64,000 nt of DNA, taken from positions 73,346,001 to 73,410,000 of the forward strand of contig CM034546.1 in assembly GCA_020055645.1 (NCBI GenBank), read 5' to 3'. Made by a program: the position numbers and the translations under genes. The notes under the pieces were generated by a model. It had not been told where the DNA came from and ran no database searches. It worked only from the letters and a program-made list of their open reading frames with translations. Of this stretch, positions 11,106 through 23,409 are shown one piece after another. The DNA is from Tomocerus qinae (taxonomy: Eukaryota > Arthropoda > Collembola > Entomobryomorpha > Tomoceridae). Numbering within the stretch: the first letter of the stretch is position 1; every line of letters starts with the position of its first letter.

Positions 11106-12369
11106 TCAAACAGTATCTAAAGCAGAATTGTCGTATTGTTTGTAATATCGATTTCGTTGTCTGCTTCGAAATCGGGGACGATCTGGTCGAACACGTTCAC
11201 TAACATAAAACGAAGCATCAACTGATTTATCGTTACAAGATTCGCTGTACATGTTGACCACATCAGTCTCATCATATCCGAGGGATTTAACGTGATCAAG
11301 TACAGATTTTATTTCTTGTGCAGTAAGAGATGTTGTTTTTGACATGGAAAACCATCCGTTCTCGCCATTCGGAAAGCAAAGAATACCAATGACAAGATTT
11401 TTATGGTCAGAAAATGACATATAGTTGAGCGAATGATCATCTACAAAAATAAAAAAAGGAATTAGTTATTATATCTGTCCAAATGGACAGAAATATCGTT
11501 CATTATGTGTACTTGCGTTTTGATCAATCCATTTCAGAAATCTATTTTTTAAAAACTAAATTATGTTATTGTAGGGAATTTAATTTTGCACTAATGTCTT
11601 AAAAAGTTTTAACTGTCTCACCGTATTTTTCGAGTCCGACACTTGAGTAGTCGCAATATAAAGCCCCAACTTCTGCCTTCGACAGGCGGCACTAATAAAT
11701 AACCTTTCTGCCTCCAAATCCATACATTCTCCCGTCCATCAAACCCTGGCTGTGTTCTAGACGGATTCTACCGCACATATTGCTAAAGTCATCCGTGTAA
11801 TTCAACAATTTTCCTTGGAGTAATTCCGCAAGATGAAGTCTTACGACAGAATTACCTAGTTCCATATGCCATCCATCAGCAGGTTGAGTTTCTTGTGTCT
11901 AATAATTTAAAACAAGAATTAAAACAAATTGAGTATGTTTTGACAATGTAAATGTATTTTTTAAAGTTTTTGAATATCCATTCTATCATTCTACTTTCTT
12001 AGACATTTATATTTATCTGTAAGCTAGGCACGTATCTAGAAATTTGTTTAAGGGGAGGACGCCACCAAAAATTATAGCAAAAATAAGACATTGAAAAAAT
12101 TTACGATTTTTGGCCTTTTTTGAGAAGAAACTTGCGGAAGAAGGCGGTGCTAGCCCCCCACTTTTTTAGTCAAATCTATGTTTAGAAAATAATTGCATAA
12201 ATGCATTTTATTTGAATTCTAGTAATTTTACCCATTTAATGTCGGGAATTCTAGGTTTAGGGTGAGTACAAACATGTATTGGGGATTTCTGTTTACAGGT
12301 GGATTGTGAATCAACCACTGCTATAGCTATTATGGCTATTAATGCAATAAGCATCAATGGTCGATTCAT
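11106..12369 (-). pseudogene. Lipocalin-like copy 3 (subfamily B), nonsense codon in exon 2
   Basis: Exons 12232-12369 (46 codons, four more than its sisters), 11622-11898 and 11106-11440 keep all splice sites and phases. In exon 2 the codon that is CAG (Gln) in copies 2 and 6 is TAG here (bases 11692-11694 on the plus strand), in the context GGRKVIY-stop-CR. This cuts the protein before the second half of the fold. The rest of the frame downstream is still open to the basic tail RNRYYKQYDNSALDTV, so inactivation looks recent. A polymorphism or sequencing error cannot be excluded. Intron 1 carries a truncated hAT-like MITE at about 12026-12157. Confidence 0.75.
12026..12157. mobile_element. 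Truncated hAT-like MITE (CARGCACGTAT family)
   Basis: Begins AGGCACGTATCTAGAAATTT, followed by a G-rich stretch and the ...CCCCCCAC side of the family. The far terminal CACGTAT is missing. It lies in intron 1 of lipocalin-like copy 3. Confidence 0.55.
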
Positions 12370-12489
12370 TATTATCCACTAATTAAATAAAACTTAAAAC
12401 TGGATTTGCGATTCTGAAGTAATTGTGTTATTCTGTTATTCTCGATCTTCACAGTGAAATGAAATGCAAAATGTAAGGTTTGTTATTTA

Positions 12490-14270
12490 TACTAGAATTA
12501 TAATTACTTTCTCTCTTTTTTTGGTAACTTATACATTGCATTTTTATTTTTATATATAGAGTATGTGTAATCGAATCTTTGCAAAGTAATTATTTAGCAT
12601 TATTTCCTCCTTGCAATTATTCTTACTGAGATTACGATCACTGTTTCCATTTAATAAACCAAAAGTGAGATATAAAAAACAATAATGAATTTCTTAGACT
12701 CTATTTAAGTAAAGATGGACTTCTTACCTGATTCTGATCTACATAATAGGACTACTATACTACAGTATCTGAATTTTTAATACCTACTGCACACACATCT
12801 CCTAGAAAGTATTCATTTACTACATATAAGCCATATAAGCAACTGAACAGCGCTTAAATATTATGTAATGTTTAACTTTTTATTCAACGGCAGCAGCACC
12901 TGCGTGCTCAGAAATATCCCCCAATAGTTATTAAAGCAGTCGTTAAATCATTATTATATTACTTATTTGTCTTAAGTGCGTGAATATTAAAAGGCCAATA
13001 ACTGGGTAATAATAGTGGCTTGGTATCTATATCTAATTATAGAAAGTTATTTGATTTTCAAATGTCAAATAAACTACCAAATAAAGGAATTAATATTTCC
13101 ATTACTAATGTTTGGATTTGGATTATCATTATTTAAACTTTTCATTTAAAGAATATCCATTGCAAATTCAGATCAATGTTTTGTAATTTATGAGCATTTT
13201 GAAAATTATAATATTATGCAAGCACTTGTTTTCCAAAATTAGATTGTTAAATGTACAACATGGGAATTTTGGGATTATGTAGATCTCACTAACAACGGTG
13301 CTGCCACTGTTGACTATAATAAAACTCTACAAATATCTAAACAAATAAACCAATAGTTTGTTGGAGATGCGGTGAGTAGCTACGTAAGTATCAATCAAGT
13401 ATTTGGCTGTACAAGTAACAATTTTTTTAATGTAGCTTTTCCTTTTTTACCAGATAATATCAGTATATTTTCAACATTTTTGGTATGCGTTTTCTGAATT
13501 ACATTATGCTGTTACAAAAATAAATACCATTTATGCACAATAACAATACATAGGCTGTTGCAATAAAGACGCACAACAGTCAGGTATTTAGAGGGGGTCG
13601 GAGGAGTATGATCCGCCCTAAATTCTCAGACAGAGACAGAGTCAAAAAAGTTTAACAACCAAAAAACATTCGCACTTTGTTTGATTACGTCATCGTTTTA
13701 CCAATACTTTATTTTGGTTTGCCTCCCCTTGGAAAATTCCTGAATACGTGCCTGCCGCAACAAACTCCAGATATTGGAACCTGATAACTTGCACGAAAAC
13801 ATATAACAGCATACAGGCGTTACCTTACGCTGATGTTGTACTAGAAGTGCTTGCGTTGCAAATGCTATTCAATAGCTACGTGCGTAGTCATGATTCAAGT
13901 TAATAATAATTGTGTATCTTACGCTTCATTTTTAATTATTAAGTAGGCACCTGAACACTATTCAAGCTGGTTTGTTTATATCATATTTAGACAATTTCAT
14001 CTTTTTCCTACGCATCGTTTTCTCCCCAATAGGTTAGTTACCTAGATAATAATGATAAGTTTGGGAAGCAAAAAATGATTTATTTCTGTATGCTGTGAAA
14101 CAGCTCGCTCCACTAACACTATCCATTATACCCAGGTTATCAAAATTGCATTGCCGTCTTTGAGAAATTATTCCCATTTTGTTGGATACTCCAATTGTTT
14201 TGCACATACTACATTAAACTAGGTTTAAGTTTCCACAAATAAGCACTTTTCAATAGCATAATAATATATG
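12490..14270. repeat. Duplicated intergenic block B2
   Basis: No gene seen. It is paralogous to blocks B1, B3 and B4 over most of its length, including the old hAT-like remnant at about 13575-13760. Its right end (GAAGCAAAAAATGATTTATT, near 14067) matches about 25648 in block B3. Confidence 0.65.
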
Positions 14271-14723
14271 TATATTTATTACAAAGATCTTCCTAAAGTT
14301 TTTCCTTATTGGAAGGTCTTTAGGATATCAGGGTACATGGTAGTCATATTATACAACATAATCTTTTCCCTGTATAAATTTTTTCAATTTAGCTAGATAT
14401 ATAATTATAATCAAAGTTAATAATTAATAAGTTATAATCAAATTTCATATTCTTTTCCCTATTTAAGAAGCAAAAATATACAAAACCATGTTAAGTTTAT
14501 ACAATTACATTAAAATAACCATTCTGAATCAGATGTATCTGTTTCTTGCAGCGTTACACATTCATTTTCTTAAGCTTCTAGTAGGAAGCATTTAAAGGAA
14601 TTCTTAAATACGGAAAATGATTTGGAGTATCTTGTTGCTAGTAGTAAGCTGTGCCAATAGGTTAAGATTGTTCTGAAAATCTTCTGCATCCATACGAATT
14701 AAGCTTTCCATTATGATGTTTCC

Positions 14724-14990
14724 TTACACTTTTGATCTAGTTGATATTGAATTGTTATCATCAAAATTTAAGTAATTATAGAAATACAGTGGACAAAGTG
14801 ACAAAGTATCATTTTTAATTGTGTATACAAGCTTCATTAATTCAAATCTATAAAGACTTTTATGAAAAAGCCATTTCAATTCCTTCATTATTTGATATTT
14901 AACAGAGTCATATTTTCGTTTGCACAAAACAAATTTACCTGCATTTCTTACAACACGATCTACATTTTCTATATATTTCTTCACTAAACC
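14724..14990 (-). pseudogene. Non-LTR retrotransposon (LINE) reverse transcriptase fragment
   Basis: About 86 codons read as the C-terminal part of a LINE reverse transcriptase: VDRVVRNAGKFVLCKRKYDS, then IMKELKWLFHKSLYRFELMK and CPLYFYNYL. These match the family pattern QNRAARFI...YDHVT..LKELHWLPI..RI.YK...P.YL. It lies in about 700 bp (14270-14990) that the paralogous locus near 34120 lacks, so it was probably inserted there after the segmental duplication. No endonuclease or complete reverse transcriptase is present. Confidence 0.6.
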
Positions 14991-15680
14991 GGATATTTTA
15001 CCTCAAAATATAAATAAGTTGATATTATATTATATTCATGAGATGTCTACATTATTTAATAGGAACAGGTAAAGTAATCCGAGTAAACATGCTGAATGTT
15101 TACTACTGTTTTGTAATGTGGCAATGTACACATATAGTAATGCCAAAATCCCATCAGTAATCAATAAATTATGTTTGCATGTATTAAGCTTACTAACTGT
15201 AGAAAGTAATAAGCCCGGTAAAATAAGACAAACCACCTGGATGGAGCAGACTAAAATGGAATCAAGCAATATTTGGGATTGTAGCTATTACACAATAGTA
15301 CACTTATTAGTTCCACAGTGACATAAACAACCGGTCGGAAATCTTGATTTGTCATAACATGGTTTGGTGTAGGATTAAAAATTATTTAATCTATTTGGCT
15401 GAAGAACCTATAACCACTTATCATATTCATGGTATCGGTAAAGTCTCTAATTCCAATTTATTAAGTTAACATTTAATGGCTTTTTCATATCTGTTATTAT
15501 AAATTAAAGCGGCCTAGTCATAATGCCATTTTCAACAGTTAGCGAAATCTGTCTAATTAAAACACAATCTGTAATACCTTGATGAAATATAAACCATGCG
15601 TGATCGAAAAAATAATTTTAATTTGCAAATTCATGGAAATTTGTCAAAAAGCCAAGTTGATAATTTATTGAAACTGATGT
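14991..15680. repeat. Duplicated spacer shared with 34120-34340 and 31210-31400
   Basis: No gene. AAGTTGATATTATATTATAT at about 15015 matches near 34147. TAGCGAAATCTGTCTAATTA at about 15540 matches near 31239. Confidence 0.6.
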
Positions 15681-16930
15681 ACAACGTATTATACTAGTAC
15701 TCAAGTTAAAATTTAGCTTTATTAAAGTGACAAAATAGAGTAAATAAAGGTTAAGCTACCACTTGACTGCCCTTCTTCCAAAGCCACTCATACAAATAAA
15801 CCTAACACTAGTATATAGTAAGTATTTTACTATACTAGGCGGTCACAGGGCCCAGGCCCTGTTAGAAATAAAGCTAGTGTGTATTCCGGGGCAATATTGT
15901 ACGATGGGTAGAATGCATTTCAGATACATAGATTTTTATGTTAATTCCAATTGACATTTTCATGCTTTCTCATTAGGTGGGCAAGGGCCAGAGGTACAGA
16001 TTTTACATTACATTGATAGAATCAAAAAATGTTCCAAAACTTCGTCTAGGGTCAACCTTTTGTTCAGAAAGAGAATTTGGCTATAGGCAAATTACTCCGC
16101 TTACTCCACCACATTTTTGACTCGGATACTTTTAATCACCATTTATACATACCGCCATCACTGGAGAATGGACCATTTTAAGGCCGACATAGCCTTAATT
16201 GGCAATGTAGCGTCAAGCGATTAATTACAAACTTGAGTGTTGTTTTTTATTGTAATTTTAGCTCATCGCCTGACTAAGCGAGTTTATAGAACCCCACAGT
16301 CTGTCCGTACGTCCGTCCTTCTGTCCCCACGATAACTTTCGAATGCAAAGACGGATATTGAACAAACGTAGCTAAAACGATGGCTATATCGACAAAATGT
16401 AGGCTGCTGATGCAGATGACTAAGGACTGTAGTTTAATTAACGTAACACAATTTATTTAACTCTGAAAACACTGACAATCATGGACATTGATGTGGACGA
16501 ATGTGACGTGTGACTCATGGACAGATCATGACCAGAATGATTTTGTTACAACTAAAACCTATGACCTAACAACTTTGTTTAGTAATATTATTATATTTAT
16601 CAGTTCCTTAGCTACTACTACATTTAGCTCCAAAACATGCCGGGCACCTGACTGACTGACGATCCCTATTGATTTTGGGACAAATCGGTCCATTGGTTGC
16701 TGAGATACCGCGCGCTTACTTTGTTTCATTTTGATAGTCAAAGTAGAAAATGGGTATTGAAAGTTCAATTGCGTTTCCTATAAATTGTTTGCGGAAAATA
16801 TTTCACTCCGCTCCTACCAAATTTAAGATTTATTTTGATAGTCTAATATAACTTATTTTAAAACATTTTGATTTTGATAGTCAGTTATGATATTGATCTA
16901 ATTTGAATTACTGTAGAATTTAGTAATCAA

Positions 16931-17060
16931 CAGATACGTATCTAAAAATTTGGTCAAGGGGGGGCGCAACCAAAAATGATGTTAAAAAGATTATATCCTC
17001 TTTTTCTCAGATTTAGGGGGGCGCTGCGCCCCCCTCCACTCCCTACTGGATACGTGCTTG
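16931..17060. mobile_element. hAT-like MITE, CARGCACGTAT family, 130 bp
   Basis: Ends CAGATACGTATCT and (reverse complement) CAAGCACGTATCC. It is flanked by a perfect 8-bp duplication GTAATCAA at 16923-16930 and 17061-17068. Internal G-run and C-run arms. Same family as 46633-46814. Confidence 0.8.
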
Positions 17061-17864
17061 GTAATCAATCCTATTTCTACTATCATTCTACCCAAAATGT
17101 GCACATGGTCGCCTTTACTCAGGCGAGCTTCTGTTACGGCTTGCTGTAGGTTTTGTTCTCTACTCCTGTACTCGAAAAAGAGTAAAATTTGAACGTGAGT
17201 GCGTCCAGTGGGGGAGAGGGTGCAGCGTCCCTCTCAAAGTATCGTTACCTTATACCCCAGGTTAAAAATGTGACCCTAGTGGGTGGCCAGAGTATGTTAC
17301 CGATTGCCAATATGCTATTTTAATGTAAACATATTGACTCAGGCACCGAAAATCTCTTGCAACCTGCATGGTTGCTGTGGAAATCGGCCCTCGCCCTGCC
17401 CCCCAAAGTAGGAGGAGCTTACGAGTTCTCAGCCAATAGGAATTTCAAGATCCATTCGGGGGCGTGGCCAATTGTCGGAGCTAAAGTGTGGAAATTAGCC
17501 AGTGGGCGGGGCCTATTACACTGGAAATTAAAATTTTTCGATTTCTATTGACCCTAGGTAGTAGTAAGATGAAATTTTAGAATATTTTTTGACTATTGGA
17601 GTAACTCGTTGAGCATACTATTATACCATTAATGTATATCGTATATTTTATACATTGTGATGGTCGACATTATATTCAGGATTCCAAAAATGTACCTCAC
17701 AAGAAAACTGGGCAAGAACTTTAGACAGAATTCCAAGAGTTGTAAGGCAATTTTTACATGTATTTTGATGATCATCAGAGATTTCCAAATCTGAGGTTCC
17801 GGGAGCTTAAAGTCCTGGTGCATACAAACGTAAATGATCTCTTGACTATCATATTCCTCATAAA

Positions 17865-18200
17865 CATTTTTTGGGAAAGTGCTAAAGGATCCGAGATTAC
17901 TGATCCAACATCCATAAAGTTAATTCAATAAAGATTCATCGGAACTTATTCTAGAGGTTATATTTTAAAAATTTCACAATTTTGTCTTTGATTGGAAGAT
18001 ACACGGATCATAAAATGCAAATACAGAAATATGTATTAATTTCAAGTTTCAAACGATGATATCTTCAAGCCAGAGACAAAAATGTGAAGTTTTCAAAGTA
18101 TAACCTCTAGAATAAGTTTTGAAGAATCTTTTTTACACTTACTACATGGGTGTAGGACCAGTAATCTCAGATCCTTTAGGACATTCCAAAAAAAAGTACG
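17865..18200. repeat. Large imperfect inverted repeat
   Basis: Left arm (about 17865-17998) CTAAAGGATCCGAGATTACT, then ACTTATTCTAGAGGTTATA. The right arm (about 18050-18190) repeats this as the reverse complement with scattered mismatches. Arms of about 135 bp around a short loop. Probably a foldback or MITE relic. Confidence 0.6.
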
Positions 18201-19486
18201 ATTTTTCGCGATTCCCATTCACCCTCTATGATATGTTTGCTGATTAAATACCTAGCAGCATCCCTAGTTGTTGGAAAAACAGTTTTTTGAAATCTGCAAA
18301 ACTGCCTTAAACGGTGCAAAATTTGCTTTGCAGAATCGAAAACTGACTCACTTTTTTGGGAATCTAACTTTTATTAAACCAATTCAAAATTCAAAGCATC
18401 AATATAAATGGCCAAATTGAATTTTCCCGCACATGAATATAATAAGTAATAGAAACCTTGAGCGCACTGAAAGCTGGAAATTTTTTTATACAGAATACAT
18501 CCATTGTTCTTGTTATGAAACATTTTGTGCCTTGTAAGTCGTAGGAGACTATAGACCGCGCAGTGCATAATTGTGTACTGCCACCAATTGTTCTGCTTTG
18601 GACGTGTTGGAATTTTCCTCATTATGTGCGTTATTATGTGCTTGGCTGCGTTTTAGAATTACGGCAAATCAACACACGGAAGTACAAACATACAAACGGA
18701 ATTGTCACGTGACTGACTTTTGCCGTTTATCTAATAGTAGTGATTGTATTTTATATACGTACTACTTATAGAGTAATATATGAAATACTTTACTATTATC
18801 AGTACTATAGGATTACTAAAATAATTATCTTACTTCTAGAGCAACTTTAAGGAATCAGAATACTTATGGTAGCACATATATTATAGTAGAATCACTTAAA
18901 TAGAAAACAGCGTATTGGTATAACGTATTGGTAGAGGAGTAACCTACTTAATAGGCAATAGAATCGAGTTTTGCTACAATTTAATCAACAAAATTAAATC
19001 TTATTCTCCTAGTAATAGGGAAAGCCTTATTCATGTTACTACTCTGATATTTCAACTGAATTAAAATAAGATTTCATATATAACTTAGTTTTAACAGTTT
19101 ATATTACTGTACTTTTATGGATAAAATAGATGTCAGCTTTCACAATACAACTATTTGGTAGGTGCAGGTGGCTAGCAAGTTCAAAAGCGCTGAGAGTCGA
19201 TTGCAGAAATTGTGCTCAATTTTCCATAAAAAGGAGTATATTATTTAAACATAATATTATTATACACTTTATTACGGTAACCTTACTCATATAAATGGAA
19301 TAAAATACAATTAGTAGTTTTCCTATGTTCAAACAGCTTTCGTATTAGAAATTATTACAAATATATAGTAAGTAACTACTGTTACTCAATTTAAGTCCTA
19401 TTAAGCCTGTGATTAGGAAAATACGACATTGTGCTGCAGAAAATTAAAAATTTTAATAATAGTGTATACCTATAACTTCTACGATA

Positions 19487-20875
19487 ATGGTTTCTGAAAA
19501 GTCTTTACGAGTTCTTAAGTGGCTATTCCATATCGGTTACAACTGTAAGTTCCTACCTTACAAATTGGGCACATTAAATGTGTGTGGTCTGTCAAGACGT
19601 CGCCAAATCCCGTACTACGTGATTCTATTTCTCTGCCTTATCTCGCGATTTTTAAAAGTATTATCACTGTACTATATGGCAAAGAAGGATGACAATTTCG
19701 AAGGAAAAGCAGATACCATGGGGCTTGCAGTGATAGTCGTAATTAGCACGACCAGCACCATTTGCCAATTGAATACACTTTTGTTCACGGATGAAATACA
19801 AGTTCTGATCAATCCATTCCTCTTCATCAGACAACTAATGCGACAAAGTAAGTAAAGTCAACCTATGAGTAAAAATAACAATAAAATAAACATTTAAATA
19901 AATAAATAAAATTATGAACAATAAAATTCTGCATTATGGTGTAAATATATTGCGATAATTGTCAAAAAATCGACTATGTACAGTAAAAATTGTGTTTACA
20001 GGAAAATGGTTGGCAGAAGGTAGAATGAAATCATATGATGCCATCAGCATTATACTATCATTCAACTTTGCTATGCATGTATTTATAGCTATTACCGTCG
20101 TCCCTTTATTTCCTCGTTCTTTAAGCCGCATAAAAAAGATTTCTTTGTCATATAAGCTGGAAGTATCATCACCCTTGATAAAGTTTCTTGAAATGTCACT
20201 ATACACAGTGGATGTACTGACTAGTACATTCAACTCTGCATTCTACATCACTCTGTCTTTCATAATTGGATCATCTGCTATTGTTTGGATAAAGTAAATT
20301 GGGTAATATCTTCCACAACTCTATAAAATACTCTAAATGCGATTAACAAAATTTTCCTTAATAGGAATCTTGCAGAGACTGCAATTGGCGCTGGATCAAA
20401 TGCATCTATCATTGAATGGTACGAAAGCTGCACGGAAATTCTGCTATATTACAGGGAGCTGCAATTATATTTCAAAGTGTTCAATATTGCCCTTTGTCGT
20501 GTGATACTCCCGGGGGTCTTGTTTACAATGAGTACAGCCGTTGTTCTCTTTTTGTACAATGTCATCAAATTCCCTGACATTCCTAATAAATTGCTAGCAG
20601 TATATAGTAATTGTATTATTATAATTATATTTACCATTACCTTTGGAATGTACTTGGCGTATTCAATCGCCCGGTACTCGAGATCAATTCTGGAAACTCT
20701 TCGTAAAAGTTGTCCAAATAGAACCAAGAGAATGAGCAAAACTATCTTTTCGGAATTAGAATCATGCTCTCCTATTGTCCTCCGCATGAACGACCATTAC
20801 AACTGCCATCAAAATATCACCCTCATTATTTTCGATAATATTTTCAATAATTTGTGTGCGTTGCTTATTGGATAA
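19487..20875 (+). CDS. Gustatory-receptor-like multi-pass membrane protein, intact
   Basis: Exons 19487-19847, 20002-20293 and 20365-20875 join in frame (1164 nt, 387 aa), the usual size of an arthropod gustatory receptor. The N-terminus (SEKSLRVLKWLFHIGYNC, then FLPYKLG) resembles the intracellular start of GR-like receptors. Hydrophobic segments lie near residues 38-57, 80-101, 135-155, 190-215, 255-285 and 295-320, with a weaker one at the C-terminus, giving six or seven membrane passes. The C-terminus (NITLIIFDNIFNNLCALLIG) stands where GRs carry TYhhhhhQF, but that motif is not recognisable. The GR-like assignment therefore rests on size, topology and the last-exon layout. A broken duplicate lies at 35106-36841. 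Likely a chemosensory channel in the plasma membrane. Confidence 0.6.
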
Positions 20876-20879
20876 AGAA

Positions 20880-22000
20880 AAGTGGTAGGCACAAAATGAT
20901 TTTATGCCAATGCGGTAATATATTATAGTTTTTGTTAAGTGTTTTTATAAAGATTTTCTACATTTGATAATATATACGAAACAAATAATTTATACTAGCA
21001 TTAATATTCATCAATTTAAATGTAGTTTAACTGGTTTACAGGAAAGAAATTATCCATGATAAAATCTTCTACAAAAGACAGTCAAAGTCAAGAACATAAT
21101 ATTTATCCTATAGCATAATTTTATTATGGTTCTTCCCTTTTAGCGACTAAGTAAATATTATTGACTTAAAGGTAAATGTAATTTCATGATTGTCATTATT
21201 TTCTTTTCAATACTAAAATAAGACAAGGTTTATGTATAAATCGATTAAGAGGGCCAAATCTTCGTCATGAATCATTAAGTAGTATTAAGGTGCCCACGCT
21301 CACATATATTATATATATATTATATTATGTAGTTACGCTATTAAAGTAGTGTTTGTATCTTTTGGTGACAAATTTGTAAAAAAAAATGTTATTTTAATAT
21401 TTGCCAAATTAACAAAATTGCACGTTAACTTTAACGCTAAATATTTTCAAAAAGACAAAAATGAGTTTGATCGTTTCTAACGCCACCATTATTTGAGCCT
21501 TTTTTTCGTCAACAGCAATTCCCTTTTTGTCAACACCAGTTTTATTTCTAAAATATAAATAAACACTTAAGCACGGTTTAAAGTAATTAGCCAAATAAGC
21601 AGAATTAGGTTAATTTTATTTCATTTCATAATTCTGTCATCATCCAGCAACCAGTCCATCCAGTTTTGTTCAGGCTTTCCAATACTAATTTCTTAACATG
21701 GCCAAAGCACAATTTTTTGGCAGCTTTTTTTAGATCTAAAACGTAAAATGAATATTTACCGTCAATCCATCCTTTATTCCTTCCCGAAATACTTCGTCTT
21801 CTTCGACGACATATATTGTACGTATTCCAAATAGTATTATTCATGAAATATATTGTACATATATATTACGTGTTGATTGCAGTGATTATTTTGCTTGTAT
21901 TTCTAACTAGCATTTAATAATTAATGCGGAATACTAACTACAAGAAATTATAATAACAATAATTAATATAATAATATTATATATTATTCAACTAACAATA
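20880..22000. repeat. Duplicated spacer downstream of the receptor gene
   Basis: No convincing gene. 20880-21290 aligns with 36842-37200 behind the dead receptor copy. 21410-21900 matches parts of 30860-31140, for example TTAACGCTAAATATTTTCAA. Short open frames near 21626-21844 have no recognisable domain. Confidence 0.5.
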
Positions 22001-22257
22001 AAGATTGAACACTGAATGTAGAACTTTAGTTGATGACTTTTGTCCTATTCATGTTGAACAAATAATATCTGTTTTTGTCATTTAATATGTAATGTGGTGT
22101 AATTTAATTTTATATAAATTAATCCGAAATTATTAATATTGACATAAATATTGGGATATGTTAGATCGATATGATTTGTTACTATTTATGTTCACATACT
22201 ATGACTATTAGGTTATCAAATATACTTTTAATTAATTGTGTATATTAATCATGTATA

Positions 22258-23295
22258 TTAATTGTCATGCTGTTTGTAATAACGATTTCGTTGTCTGCTA
22301 CGAAAACGGCGACGATTGGGTCTTACTCGTTGGATATTCAAAGACGAAGCATCAACTGAGTTATCCGTGCAAGATTCGCTGTACATGGACACCACATCAG
22401 TCTCATCATATCCGAGGGATTTGATGTGATCAATTACAGACCTTCTTTCCTCTGCTGTAAGAGATTTAGTTTTTGACATGGAATACCATCCGTTCTCGCC
22501 ATTTGGAAAGCAAAAAATAGCAACGACAAGATTTTTATGGTCAGAGAATGAAATATAGTAGAGCGAATGATCATCTACAAAAAATAAAGATGGAATACAA
22601 TTTTAATTCTGTCAAAACGGACAGAAATATCATTGATAACTTTCTCTGTTCCTTGGTCATTCGATTTCCAAAAAATTTGCTAAAAGAATGCAACTGTTAT
22701 ATATTATTATCATTGTAAGGTCATTTAATTTTGCAAATTTCTAATTGTTTTCTGTCTCACCGTATTTTTCGAGTCCGACACTTGAGTAGTCGCAATATAA
22801 AGCCCCAAGTTCTGCTTTTGATAGGCGGCATTGAAAAATAGCCTTTTCTGTCTCCAAATCCATATATTCTCCCGTCAACCAAACCCTGGCTATGTTCTAG
22901 ACGGATTCTACCGCACATATTGCTGAAGTCATCCGTGTAATTAATCAATTTTCCTTGCATAATTTCCGCAAGATGAAGTCTTACGACAGAATTACCTAGT
23001 TCCATATGCCATCCATCTGCAGGTTGAGTTTCTTGTGTCTAATAATTGAAGACAAATTGAAGATGTTTTGACAATATAAATGCATTTTTCTTTAGTTTTC
23101 TTTTTAGTCAAATAAAATTTTAGAAAATAATTGCATAAATGCATTATGTTTGATTTTAAATAATTTTACCCATTTAAGGTCGGGAATTTTAGGTTTAGGG
23201 CGAGTACAAACATGTGTTGGGGACTCTTGCTTACAGGTGGACTGTGAATCAACCACTGCTATAACTATTAATACAATAAAGAATAGCCGGCTCAT
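22258..23295 (-). pseudogene. Lipocalin-like copy 4 (subfamily B), one-base frameshift in exon 2
   Basis: Exons 23170-23295 (signal peptide MSRLFFIVLIVIAVVDSQST), 22761-23038 and 22258-22574. Exon 2 is 278 nt, against 277 in the other six copies. One extra base lies in the CCTTTT run near 22843-22846, so after GFGDRK the frame shifts and ends early. Splice sites and exon 3 (CFPNGENGWYSMSKTKSLT) are intact, so the loss looks recent. A homopolymer sequencing error is the main alternative. Confidence 0.75.
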
Positions 23296-23409
23296 TGTTA
23301 TCCACTAATTAACCAAAACTTAAAACTGGACTTGCAATTTTGAATTCCGATTGTGTTACTTCAAAACTTCACAGTGAAATGAAATGCAAAATGCGCAGTT
23401 GGGTTATTT

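Larger units (their letters stand above)
15681..18765. other. 3-kb segment absent from the paralogous locus
   Basis: The flanks align with a continuous stretch near 31385-31420, which lacks this 3 kb. I see no coding gene. It holds a GTCCGTCCTTCTG repeat (about 16296), a hAT-like MITE (16931-17060) and a foldback repeat (17865-18200). Whether it was inserted here or lost from the other copy cannot be told from two copies. Confidence 0.5.

Noticed and set aside
21409-21844. Open frames of 61-72 codons upstream of lipocalin-like copy 4
   Set aside because: They lie in sequence duplicated at 30.86-31.14 kb, the frame is not kept there, and no domain is recognisable.
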